Source: Hordeum vulgare subsp. vulgare
Taxonomy: Eukaryota; Streptophyta; Magnoliopsida; Poales; Poaceae
DNA: 64,000 bases
Reading direction: 5' to 3'
Assembly: GCF_904849725.1 (NCBI RefSeq)
Contig: NC_058521.1
Location: 563,972,176-564,036,175, forward strand
Shown here: in pieces, positions 33,829 through 44,277 of the stretch
Position numbering within the stretch: position 1 is the stretch's first letter
How the letters are laid out: every line of letters begins with the position of its first letter
The notes under the pieces: model-generated
Databases searched by the model: none
Told to the model about the DNA's origin: nothing
What the model saw: only the letters and a program-made list of their open reading frames with translations
Made by a program: the position numbers and the translations under genes

Positions 33829-35491
33829 TGATACGTCTCCATCGTATCTACTTTTCCAAACTCTTTTACCCTTGTTTTGGACTATAATTTGCATGATTTG
33901 AATGGAACTAACCTATACTGACACTGTTTTCAGCAGAATTGCCTTGGTGTTATTTTTGTGCAGAAATCAAAGTTCTCCAAGCGTCCTGAAAATTTACGGG
34001 GAGCAGTTTTGGAAAATATCAAAAATATCTGCGCGAAGTTCCACCTCAGGTGGTGGGCCAGTGGGCCACAAGCCCCTGCTCCGCCACCACCCCCTGGTGG
34101 CGGTGGGCAGGCTTGTGGGGCCCATAGGCACCTGCCGCCCCTAACTCCAGCTCTATAAGTTGTCTTTCGTCCCAGAAAAAATAAAAAGAGAAGTTTTCAT
34201 CGCGTTTGCGATACGGAGCCGCCGCCACCACCTCTTCTTCATCTGGAGGGCAGATCTGGAGTCCGTCTTGGGCTTCAGAGAGGGGAAATCGTCGCCATCG
34301 TCATCATCAACCTTCTTCCCTCTCCAATTCCATGAAGATCTTCGTCGTTCGTGAGTAATCTATTCGTAGGCTCGCTGGGCGGTGATGAGTAGGATGAGAT
34401 CTATCATGTAATCGAGTTAGTTTTGATGGGGATTGATCCCTAGTATCCACTATGTTCTGAGATTTGATGTTGCTACTACTTTGCCATGCTTAATGCTTGT
34501 CACTAGGGCCCGAGTGCCATGATTTCAGATCTGAAATTATTATGTTGTCACCAATATATGTGTGTTTTAGATCCGATCTTGCAAGTTGTAGTTACCTACT
34601 ATGTGTTATGATCCGGCAACCCCGGAGTGACAATAACCGGAACCACTCCCGGTGATGAACATAGTTTGAGGAGTTCATGTGTTCACCAAGTGCTAATGCG
34701 TTGGTCCGGTTCTTTATTAAAAGGAGAACCTTAATATCCCGTAGTTTCCTTTTGGACCCTGCTGCCACGGTAGGGATGGACAATAGATGTCATGCAAGTT
34801 CTTTTCCCTAAGCACGTATGACGACACACGGAATGCATGCCTACATCACATTGACGAACGGGATCTAGCCACATATCTCTCCGTGTTATAGCTGTTGCGT
34901 GATGAATATCATCCAAACAAATCACCGACCCATTGCCTACGAGCTTGTCCTACTGTTGCTGTTACTTGTCTTGCTCTGCTGCTGCTACTGCTGTTGCTAC
35001 TGCTATTACTTGTCTTGATCTGTTGCTGCTACTAATGTTGTTACTGCTGTTACTTGTCTTGCTCTGCTGCTGCTGCTACTCTTGCTACTACTATCGCTTG
35101 CTACTGTTGCTACTTGCTACTGCTGCCACTACTGTTGTTCCTTGCCACTGCTATTGCTCGTTACACTGCTGCTACCTGCTACACTGTTGATTCACCAGAC
35201 CGTTGACGGGAATTGACAACTTCCGTCAATGCGGCAATGGAAGCGCCATTGAAACAATTGTTAGGAATAGTGTGCCGTCAACAGATCGTTTCTGACACCA
35301 TTGCTATCATACTACTTTGCTGTTACTACTGTGTTTGCAGATACTAATCTTTCAGGTGTTGTTGAATCCGACAAATTCAGCTGCTAATACTTGAGAGTAT
35401 ACTCTCACCTCCTGACGGGCTTACCTACAAATTTGGGTCGAATACTCTACCCTCGAAAACTGCTGCGAACCCACGCGCTGGTGGGCCATCA
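33829..35491 (+). repeat. Second LTR of the Copia-nested Athila element
   Basis: It starts TGATACGTCTCCATCG directly after the polypurine tract and ends near GGTGGGCCATCA. TATA box: CTATAAG at 34153-34159. The hairpin outer arms are CCACAAGCC (34066-34074)/GGCTTGTGG (34110-34118) as in the other LTR. The inner arms are CCGCCACCA/TGGTGGCGG, unlike GTAGCCG/CGGCTAC in the left LTR. The neighbouring promoter region also differs, so the two LTRs probably do not descend from one integration. Confidence 0.85.
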
Positions 35492-35650
35492 ACAACATTC
35501 TTCCAGTTTCATTGCCGGGGAGTGCTAACAGCATTCTTCTGGTGCCGTTGCAGGAGAAGGTTCGTTGTCATAAGCATTCGTCTAGCTAACGCCAGAGATT
35601 GCAGAATCAACCCTTTTCTGGAGCCATTGCCAGGGAAGCACAGCTGACGT
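35492..35650 (+). other. Leader-like fragment with three primer-site-like repeats
   Basis: After the LTR come CATTGCCGGGGAG, TTCTGGTGCCGTTGCAGG and TTCTGGAGCCATTGCCAGG, each a degenerate form of the tRNA-Asp primer site (TGGCGCCGTTGCCGGGGA). Sequence of this type belongs downstream of a 5' LTR, not after a 3' LTR. It stops abruptly at 35650 where the Copia LTR resumes in mid-sequence. Confidence 0.6.
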
Positions 35651-36345
35651 CAGCCCCAAAGGCTAGCATGGGCCAAAAGGTGGAAGGGAACCAGTCCAGA
35701 GTGGGCTGGTGCACCTCCCACCAAGGCCCAAGGCGTAGCAAGGGAGGAAGGGGGGCAAACCCTAGCGAACAGGAGGCCCAAGGCCCACCTATGGCGCGCC
35801 CCTCCTCTCCACCCTTGGGCCGCCGCCCTCCCTGCCCCATTTAGGGCTGCCGCTCCCTTTGGGGTGGGAACCCTAAGGGTGGGCACCCCCTCCCTCTCCT
35901 CCTATATATATCGGTGGTGTTGGCGCTGTTTGAGATACATAAATCTCTCTCTCTTGGCACAGCCCTGCTCCTCCTCTTCCTCCTCTTCCGCGGTGCTTGG
36001 AGAAGCCCATTCGGAATACCTCATAGCTCCACCGCCACCATGCTGTCGTGCTGCCGGAGCTTTCCCTCAACCTCTCCCTACTCCTGGCTGGATCAAGGCA
36101 TGGGAGACGTCATCGGTATGTACGTGTGTTGAACGCGGAGGTGCCGTGATTCGACACATAGATCGGAATCACACAACGATCTGAATCGCTGCGAGTACGA
36201 ATCCATCACCCGCGTTCTAGCAATGCTTCCGCTTAGCGATCTTCAAAGGTATGAAGATGCTTTACCCCATTACTCGTTGCTGGTTTCTCCATAAATAGAT
36301 CCTTGTTTGGCATAGAATTTTTTTGAAATTACTACGTTCACAACA
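35651..36345 (+). repeat. 3' LTR of the Copia element, 5'-truncated
   Basis: It matches 22921-23619 of the 5' LTR from CAGCCCCAAAGGCTAGCATG to the end (TACGTTCACAACA) and lacks roughly the first 1070 bases. TATA box at 35902-35911. It is followed by the AATAG repeat. Confidence 0.92.
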
Positions 36346-36959
36346 AATAGCTACTTGGTAGAGGCTCTGTTGGCCATAACCTGGCGCATAGATCCTTCAT
36401 TGTCAGCTCTGCCATCCTGTGGAGCTCCATCAACTATTTCAGCTGATCGGAGACAAGGAGGGGTTGCAGTGGAATTGCACCCACAACAACCTTTGCTTAG
36501 CATCCTCTTCTTGGGATGCATAATGCCTCGAGGCATCGGTTGCACACTCTGAAAGATCCTCAAACAAGCCAGGAGAATCCCATACTCGATTAAGCAATGC
36601 AAACCTTTTTCCGCCAAAAATACATTGCAGTAAATATCTATTACCATCCGCAAGCTGCTTGATCTGTTGGGTCTCCTTCTGATAGATGTGTGCCTCCTTT
36701 CGTGCATCTTGAGGTGCTGCAGTTGTAGAGGAAAACTCGGATGATGTTTCCCTATTTTCCTGCTCAAGGACATCACATTTTGTGATGGCATCCTTGAGCT
36801 CTTGTTGTATCTCGGCGACCCTGGCCTCGTGCTTGCCACTGACAGACCTCACCGTCAACAACTTGACAGCCGCTTGTTCGATTGTTGCCTTTTGTTTGGC
36901 AGCCTCTTGCCTTGCTTTACTCGGCTTGTCTTTGAGCTTATCGACCTCCACGGCAGCAA

Positions 36960-37057
36960 CTATAGTTGTCATGCAAATAATACACATTTAAAGATACAAA
37001 TAAGAATACCTCACCTTGATGAGAAAGTTAATGTTAAATAGTCCAGTTCGGACTTAC
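36960..37057 (-). other. Intron of the antisense gene, copy one
   Basis: Minus strand GTAAGTCC at the 5' edge (37057) and CAACTATAG at the 3' edge (36960), 98 bases. The equivalent intron in copy two is also exactly 98 bases. Confidence 0.65.
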
Positions 37058-37702
37058 CTTGTTCGTCATCAAACTGCTTGTTCAGAAGGTCGAGCTCTTC
37101 AGTTTACGGTTCATTTCCGCCAACTCTACGGAGTTGGGGGGCGCTGCCAAGGACGAGGCATGCAGAAATGCATGTTAAACTCTCAAGTTATCAGATTTTT
37201 CGAAATCCTCTGCTAGGTTCTTTTCTTTGTTTTGGGTGCAATTCCAAGCCCCCTTTTGGATGCATAATGCCTTGAGGCATCGGCTGCACTCTTTGAAAGA
37301 TCTGCAAACACGCGTGGAGAATTCCATACTCGAGTAAGAAATGCAAACATTTTTTTGCCAAAAATACACTTCGGTACATATCTATTACCATGTGCAAGCT
37401 GCTTGATCTGGTAGGTATCCTTCTGATAGTGTGTGCCTCCTTTCGCGCATCTTGAAGCGCTGCGGTTGCAGAGGACAGCTCGGAAGATGTTTCCTTATTT
37501 GACTGCTCAAGGACCTCACATTTAGTGACGGCATCCATGAGCTCCTGTTGTACCTTAGTGACCCTCGCCTCATGCTTTCCACTGACAGACCTCACTGTCA
37601 ACAGTTTGACAGCCGCCTGTTCGGCTGCTGCCTTCTGTTTGGCAGCCTCTTGCCTTGCTTTACGCAGTTCGACTTTGTGCTTCTCGACCTCTGTGGCAGC
37701 GG

Positions 37703-37800
37703 CTATAGTTGTCATGCAAATAATTCACATTTAAGGATACAAATAAGAATACCTCACTTTGATGAGAAAGTTAATGTTAAATAGTCATGTTCGGACTTAC
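37703..37800 (-). other. Intron of the antisense gene, copy two
   Basis: Minus strand GTAAGTCCGAACATG at 37800 and CAACTATAG at 37703, 98 bases. Splice edges match copy one. Another donor-like CTTCAAGGTAAATC lies near 38169 in the preceding exon region. Confidence 0.65.
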
Positions 37801-38448
37801 CTTGTGCATCATCAAACCGCTTGTTCGAAAGGTCGAACTCTTCTTCGGAGCTCTTCAGCTTCCGGTTCATTTTCGCTAACTCTACGGAGTTGGGGGGGCC
37901 ACTGCCGAGGACGAGGCATGCAGAAATGAGTGTTAAACTCTCAAGTTATCAGATTTTTTGAAATCCTCTGCTAGGTTCTTTTCATCATCCTACTAGAGTC
38001 TTGGGGGCTACGGTTCACTTTTTACAATTATATGGGAGTGTTTTCCGCACTACTTTGACCCCACATGAGTTCTTTAAACTTACACAAGGCTCGGGGGCTA
38101 CTGAATATAGTGATTGGTTACAAACACATAAAAACACAATTACTTTGTAAAAAAGAGATTGTGATTTACCTTGAAGCCTATCGGCAAGCCGTCAAAAGCC
38201 TCTTTCAATCCATTGTCAACAGATCGAATGCTTTTCAAAACCGCACTCAGAAGAGTGTGGTGTTCTTCGTGGATGGAAGAGTCATCTAGACCCTCATCTA
38301 TCATGGCCGACCACCCGACTTGGGGCCATTGGGTGCGGCATTGCAGTTTCCCTTTGCAGAGAAACTGTTGCACATGGCTCTAGAGGTTGAGAGGTCTCCG
38401 GAATTGTCTTCTGAGAAGACCCAGAGTGTTCGGGCCCTCCTTACTTTC

Positions 38449-39167
38449 TTACAAGGAGGGATTCATCCTCCTGTCCCTTGGCGGCCGAGGTATTAGCCTC
38501 GGCCATAATATCTTCACCCCAGCCCTGGTTTCCGGTTTCAAGTGATTCTCTCGAGACACTACCTCCCCGATCTCCTCGATGGCGGGGGGAGGCATGTTGT
38601 GTGAAAGGGTCCCGCTTTCTGCCAGATTGGCCGGCAAAAAGTCCTCCTCCGAGATATGATGTGGGTAAATCACGCGGTGGGCTGCAATACGGAAAGAAGA
38701 GCTAATCGTTAACAACAGAACCTCAAAACTATAGGTTGTTTGGGTTTCTAAGATACATACCTTTGTGCTCGAGGTTTCACCCTGAGGGTCCTTCGAGGGA
38801 CCAATTCAAAATTCTTGAATTCCTTGTTAGAATCCAGAACATCATCGAACAGGGCCACTGGGGCCGTGCATTGCTTCTTAGGGGCAAAGGGAGCTGAATC
38901 TCCCTCGACGTCTTCGGACGCCGCCCTCTTCTTTGTGTGGGAGGATCCTTTCTCCTCCTCGTCTTCTTCTTCCTCTTCCACCAACATATTGGAGGGATCA
39001 AACATTTCTTCGGACCTCGTGTCCGGTGGACTCTTTGACCGAAGACCCTCTCGGGCCCTCTTTTTCTCCTTCGGAGCCATGTACGGCTTCTCGACCAGCA
39101 TGGCTGTTAATAAGGTCGTCGTGGGGTCCTCGGGCAAGGGCATCGGGCAATTGATCCGCTGAGACTT
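38449..39167 (-). pseudogene. Acidic middle exon of the TatB antisense gene
   Basis: From the insertion edge at 39167 the frame reads through LVEKPYMAPKEKKRARE, an acidic run EEEEEDEEEKGSSHTKKR, CTAPVALFDDVLDSNKEF and a basic end LRVKPRAQRYVS at 38748. A separate short frame (38715-38449) continues with PAIEEIGE. Basic patches with an acidic run are typical of nuclear proteins, but no domain is known for this part. The upstream end is joined to 45792 after removal of the inserted element. Confidence 0.65.
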
Positions 39168-40672
39168 TGCTGCCTCTTGAGCTTGTGTTGGTTTTTCCCT
39201 TGAAGAGGAAAGGGTGATGCAGCACACGAGCAGTAAGTATTTCCCTCAGTTTGAGAACCAAGGTATCAATCTAGTAGGAGAATCGCGCCAAGTCCAGAGT
39301 ACCTGCGCAAACACAAAAGAGCTTGCACCCAACGCTATAAAGGGGTTGTCAATCCCTTCAAGATTGATTGCAAAGTGAGATCTGAAGGTGGAAAGTGCAA
39401 CGAAGTAAAAGTGTAAGGCTGAAAATATGGTGTGAAGTAGACCCGGGGGCCATAGTGTTCACTAGAAGCTTCTCTCAAAATAGCAAATATTACGGTGGGT
39501 GAACAAATTACTGTCGAGCAATTGATAGAACCGTGCAAAGTCATGACGATATCTAAGGCAATGATCATACATATAGGCATCACGTCCGAGACAAGTAGAC
39601 CGATACTTTCTGCATCGACTACTATTACTCCACACATCGACCGCTATCCAACATGCATCTAGTGTATTGAGTTCATGACGAATAGAGTAACGCCTTAAGC
39701 AAGATGACATGATGTAGAGGGATAAAGTCAAACCAATGATGAAAACCCCATCTTTTTACCCTTGATGGCAACAACATGATGCGTGCCTCGCTGCCCCTTC
39801 TGTCACTGGGAGAGGTCACCGCACGGTATGAACCCAAAACCAAGCACTTCTCCCATTGCAAGAATCATAGATCAAGTTGGCCAAACAAAACCCACAACTC
39901 GAAGAGAATTACAAGGATATGAAATCATGCATGTAAGAGATCAAAAGAAACACAAATAAGATACATAGATAATCTGATCATAAATCCACAATTCATCGGA
40001 TCTCGACAAACACACCGGGAAGAAGATTACATCAGATAGATCTCCATGAAGATCATGGAGAACTTTGTATTGAAGATCCAAGAGAGAGAAGAAGCCATCT
40101 AGATACTAGCTATGGACCCGAAGGTCTATGGTGCACTACTCACGCATCATCGGAGAGGTCATGGTGATGATGAAGAAGCCATCCGTATCCGAATCCCCCC
40201 TCTGGCAGGGCACCAAAACGTGCCCTAGATGGGATCTTGCGGAGACAGAAGCTTGCGGCGGCGGAAAAGTATTTTCGTGGATCTCTCTCGCATTTTGGAA
40301 TTTTTCTGAATTTATAGGCGGAAGAGGTAGGGCAGACGAGCCATAGGGGGGCACAAGCTTGCTAGGCGCGGGCCCCCCTGGCCGCGCCTAGGGGGCTTGT
40401 GGGGTCCCCTGGTGGCCCCTGCCTTGGTTCTCAAGTCTCGTGCGTATCTTCTGTTCCAGAAAAAATCTTTTCGGAAGTTTTATTCCGTTTGGACACCGTT
40501 TAAAATCCTCCTCTGAAAAGGGTCAAAAACACGGAAAAACGGGAACTAGCACTTGGCACTGAGTTAATAAGTTAGTCCCAAAAAAGATATAAAAGGCATA
40601 CAAAACATCCAAAGTTTGACAAGATAATAGCATGGAACCATAAAAAATGATAGATACGTTGGAGATGTATCA
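39168..40672 (-). repeat. 3' LTR of the non-autonomous element
   Basis: 1505 bp; on the minus strand it starts TGATACATCTCCAACG and ends GCAGCA. TATA box CCTATAAA (40318-40311). Upstream hairpin 40352-40401: outer CACAAGC/GCTTGTG and a perfect 10-bp inner stem CTAGGCGCGG/CCGCGCCTAG. Confidence 0.93.
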
Positions 40673-40707
40673 AGCATCCCCAAGCTTAACTCCTGCTCGT
40701 CCTCGAG
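40673..40707 (-). promoter_or_regulatory. Polypurine tract and pre-PPT hairpin
   Basis: On the minus strand the order is CTCG-AGGA-CGAG (40707-40696), AGGAG and AAGCTTGGGGATGC next to the LTR. The loop AGGA is the same as in the hairpins at 33793-33806 and 48833-48848, while one stem pair is C-G here and T-A there. Confidence 0.75.
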
Positions 40708-43347
40708 TAGGGAAGTGATAAAGACATAATTTTTGATGCGGAATGCTACCTAGCATAGTTGTCCTTTGTAACTTCTTTCATGTGACATGAATGTTCAGAT
40801 CCGTAAGATTCGAAACAATAGTTTGCTATTGACATGAAAACAATAATACTTCAAGCAAACTAGCAAGGTAATCATGAACTTTCGAAATAACAAGGCCGAA
40901 GAAAGTTATCCCTACAAAATCATATAGTCTGGCTATGCTCCATCATCCTCACACAACTAATTTAAATCATGTACAACCCCGGTATTGGCCAAGTAATTGT
41001 TTTCGCACTCTTACTTTCTGAAACCTTTTACAACTATCACGCAATACATGAGCGTGATCCATGGATATAACACTATAGGTGGAATAGAGTGTGGTGGTTG
41101 TGAGACAAAAAGGAGGAGATGGTCACATTGACTCGGCATATCAAAGGGCTATGGAGATGCCCATTAATAGATATCAATGTGAATGAGTAGGGATTGCCAT
41201 ACAAAGGATGCACTTGAGCTATAAGTATGTGTAAGCTCAAAAGGAGAACTAGTGGGTGTGCATCCAACTTGCTTGCTCACGAAGACCTAGAGCAATTTTG
41301 TGGAAGCCCATCATTAGAATATACAATCCAATTTATGTAATGAAAATCCCACTAGCATATGGTGGTGACAAAACGAGAGGCTCTCAATCATGAAGAACAT
41401 GGTGCTATTATGAAGCACAAGTGTGGAAAGAGATAGTAGCATTGTCCCTTCTCTCTTTTTCTTTTTTTTTGTTTGGGCTCTTTGGCCTCTTTTTTCTCTC
41501 TTTTTTTTATTGAGGGCAACTTTGGCCTCTTTTTTTTATTTCCTCACATGGGACAATGCTCTAATAATTATGATCATCACACTTTTATTTACTCACAGCT
41601 CAAAGCTTAGAATGATGATGACTCTATAGGAAATGCCTCCGGCAGTGTACCGGGATGTGCAACGATCTAGCTTGGCGTATGACATTGAAACAGCTTGCTA
41701 GCTATCTTACGATCATGCAATGGCAATATGAGAGTGACGGCACAAATCATGAGACAGAACGGTGGGAGTTGCATGGCAATATATCTCGGAATGGATATGA
41801 AAATGCCATAGTAGGTAGGTATGGTGGCTGTTTTGAGGAAGGCATATGGTGGGTTTGTGCACCGGCAAAAATTGCGTGGTACTAGAGAGGCTAGCATTGG
41901 TGGAAGGTGAAAGTGCATCTATACCATGGAATCACGTTAGTCATTAAGAACTCACATACTTGTTGCGAAAGTATTTATTAGTAATCGAAACAAAGTGCTA
42001 AACGCATATTCCTAGGGGAAGGGTTGGTAGGTGTTAACCATCGCGCGATCCTGACCGCAACACAAAGGATGACAATCAATTGATCAGTTATGCTCCGACT
42101 TCCTAACATAGTGGTTCACCATACGTGCATGTTACGGGAATCACTAACTTTAACACTAGTATTTCTAGATTCACAACACCCTACTAACATAACTCTTAAT
42201 ATTACCAAATCCACGTCTCAAAACTAATTGAGAGGAATCAAACTTCTCTTTCTACTCAATGCTCATGAAGATGGAAGTTTTTGTATCCTCTTTGGGTACC
42301 TATCACCTTTGGGACTATTTTCATAGCACAAACCAACTACCAAGTCAGGCACCGCCGTGCTCTGAAAGATCAAAGTGAAGCACATAGAGCAAAATTATCT
42401 AGCTCAAAAGATATAAGTGAAGCACGATGAGCATTCTAGTAAATTCACGATGAGTGTATGTCTCTCTCAAATGGTGTGCAGCAAGGATGATTGTGACATA
42501 ACAGAAAGAAAAGACTCCTACGATACAAGACGCTCCAAGCAAAACACATATCATGTGGTGAATAAAAATATAGCTCCAAATAATGTTACCGATGGATTGA
42601 AGACGAAAGAGGGGATGCCTTCTGGGGGCATACCCAAGCTTAGGCTTTTTGGTGTCCTTGAATTTGGCTTGGGATGCCTTGGGCATCCCCAAGCTTGAGC
42701 TCTTTCCACTCTTTATGCATTTGTCCATGAGAACATCACCCAAAACTTGAAAACTTCACAACACAAAACTTAAACAGAAACTCGTGATATCATTAGCACA
42801 AGAAAACAAACTACCACCTCTTTAGGTACTGTAGCAATCTTGATTTATATGTATATTGGTGTTAGATTACTGTATTCTCACTTTTCCATGGCTAGTACCC
42901 CCCGATACTAACCATAGTTTCATCAAAACAAGCAACCAACTCAACAAAAACAGAATCTGTCAAAAACAGACTAGTCTGTAGCAATCTGTATACTTCGTAT
43001 ACTTGTAGTACCTCAAAAATTATGAAACATTACTACTGCCTGGGCAAAAGGCATATCAACCAGCAGCAAAAAGAATAAACTCAAAAGATCTTTCTGAATA
43101 AAAATGAAAAATAATCTCGTGAGCGAAAAGTTTCTGTCTTTTTCCAGCAGGATCAAACAACCATCACCTAGACTAGTCATAAAGGTTTTGCTTGGCTCAA
43201 ATACAAAAAGAAACACAAAAGACACAATCATAACAGAATTATGATGGTGTGGACGCAACAAAACAGAAATAAAAAGATAAATTCATTGGGTTGCCTCCCA
43301 ACAAGCGCTATTGTTTAACGCCCTTAGCTAGGCATAAGGCGATAGAA
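40708..43347 (-). other. Non-coding internal region of the gag-only element
   Basis: No long frame. A T-rich block (41450-41540) and several polypurine-like motifs on the minus strand occur, notably AAGCTTGGG near 42640 and CAAGCTTGGGGATGCCC near 42695, the latter preceding the hairpin GGGATGCC/GGCATCCC (42667-42690). These resemble the internal polypurine motifs of the other elements. Confidence 0.6.
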
Positions 43348-44050
43348 TCACGTATCATCGTCTTTGGTGCTCAAACCATAAGTATCGTGATCACTCATCA
43401 TCTTAAGGTCTTCATCTTTCTTACTAGATGATTCACCACTATTTTTAGGAACAAAAACAGACGTGGTGGCCTTATTGTGGGCAAAATTTGGAGTATTCTG
43501 CACAGCGGCAAAAGCGGAACCCAAGTTGGTTATAACATCCTCTAGTTTGCCAATCCTAGCGGAATCATGACCTAGTTTTTCGTTAACTGTGGGTTCCTTC
43601 TCCTTTAAATTTTTCAAAACCATTCCCACCTTTCATCCATACTGAGTGATTTGATTGTGGATATTTTTATCCAAATTCTCAATGAGTTCGATCCTAGCAA
43701 CTTTATTTTCAATGACGTCCAACCTACGCATCACTTGTTCCAGAGTTAAGGTAGTTCTATTAACCATGAGTGGGGGTGAGCCTACCAAATTTATTACAGC
43801 TCCGTAAGAATCAACTGTATGGCTACCCAAGAAATTCCCACCTACGATGGTGTTAAGAATATACCTATTGCAAGGAAAAAATACCCACATAAAAAATGTG
43901 AAGCAGGACGGTAGTAGATTGCTTACGAGTAGATCTACTCTGAGCATTGCAAATCCTATACCAAGCGTCCTTTAAGTTTTCTTCCTCAATTTGTTTGAAA
44001 TTGAGAACTTCCTTCTCGGGAGTATCGTTCGAAGCGGTGGGTCTAGCCAT
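43348..44050 (-). pseudogene. Gag-like ORF of the non-autonomous element, coiled coil
   Basis: Starts at an ATG (44050-44048) after the primer site. N-terminal text MARPTASNDTPEKEVLNF, then KDAWYRI and RSTRKQSTTVLLHIFYVGI; after a frameshift near 43880 it continues RYILNTIVGGNFLGSHTV, the heptad region LEQVMRRLDVIENKVARIEL, an in-frame stop (43633-43635), and a tail rich in Lys, Glu and Ser ending at 43348. From memory this is the typical single protein of Sabrina-type elements. It has no zinc knuckle or enzyme motif and may help package RNA in partner particles. It is broken here. Confidence 0.75.
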
Positions 44051-44249
44051 GAGGACAGGAAGACTATCCCACACAAACGAACAGAAAGCCATCGAGAGAA
44101 AAGGGCGAACGAAAAAGGCAAACGAAAAAAGGAAAATATTTTGTAAATTTTTGTTTTTCAGAAGTGGGGGAGAGGAAAACGAGAGGCAAAAAAGTAAATG
44201 CAAGAGATGAGTTTGCGACACTTACTTGGATGAGTTCTTGACTTGATCC

Positions 44250-44267
44250 TCCCCGGCAACGGCGCCA
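44250..44267 (-). promoter_or_regulatory. Primer binding site, tRNA-Asp type
   Basis: Minus strand TGGCGCCGTTGCCGGGGA, 10 bases inside the 5' LTR. Confidence 0.9.
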
Positions 44268-44277
44268 GAAATCCTTC

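Larger units (their letters stand above)
25576..35491 (+). mobile_element. Athila-lineage Gypsy element with gag, protease and a 3' ORF but no RT or integrase
   Basis: Order: 5' LTR (25576-27162), tRNA-Asp primer site (27205-27222), gag (27272-29410), protease (29404-30105), an LTR-like non-coding module (30301-30890), a broken 3' ORF (30891-31913), an internal polypurine motif (31935-31948), 1.9 kb of non-coding sequence, the polypurine tract (33814-33828) and an LTR (33829-35491). RT, RNase H and integrase are absent between protease and 3' ORF, so it must borrow them. The LTRs differ more than expected for a single insertion and flanking 5-mers (GAGAC and ACAAC) do not match. The right end is followed by leader-like sequence, pointing to recombination. 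Confidence 0.85.
21849..36345 (+). mobile_element. Copia element of the BARE1/WIS/Angela group, disrupted
   Basis: Exact AATAG repeats at 21844-21848 and 36346-36350 frame the insertion. It has a complete 5' LTR (21849-23619), a Met-type primer site, about 2 kb of internal sequence and a 3' LTR lacking its first thousand or so bases (35651-36345). An Athila element and a leader fragment (25576-35650) lie between. No Copia integrase, RT or RNase H is visible, so most of the coding region was lost, probably in the deletion whose joint is at 35650/35651. Confidence 0.93.
36351..37983 (-). pseudogene. Coiled-coil exons of the TatB antisense gene, tandemly duplicated
   Basis: On the minus strand two copies encode a heptad-rich helix: KLLTVRSVSGKHEARV, QQELMDAVTKCEVLEQSNKE and ALQDARKEAH. 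Copy one is about 36480-37225, copy two 37226-37983, period about 750. Each copy ends with an exon (ELDLL or FDLSN N-terminal to a DD), the splice donor GTAAG, a 98-base intron and the acceptor TATAG. Such long coiled coils are usual in Transposase_28-type genes and suggest self-association. Both copies carry frameshifts and stops. Confidence 0.72.
36480..37983. repeat. Tandem duplication of about 0.75 kb within the antisense gene
   Basis: Marker phrases occur twice at near-constant spacing: TGCATAATGCC at 36517 and 37261 (744), and TGCTAGGTTCTTTTC at 37211 and 37969 (758). The duplication includes exon, 98-base intron and exon. The copies differ by base changes and small indels, so it is old. 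Confidence 0.85.

Noticed and set aside
38815..39162. Plus-strand Ser-rich frame
   Set aside because: It is the complement of the acidic Glu/Asp/Ser-coding exon of the antisense gene.
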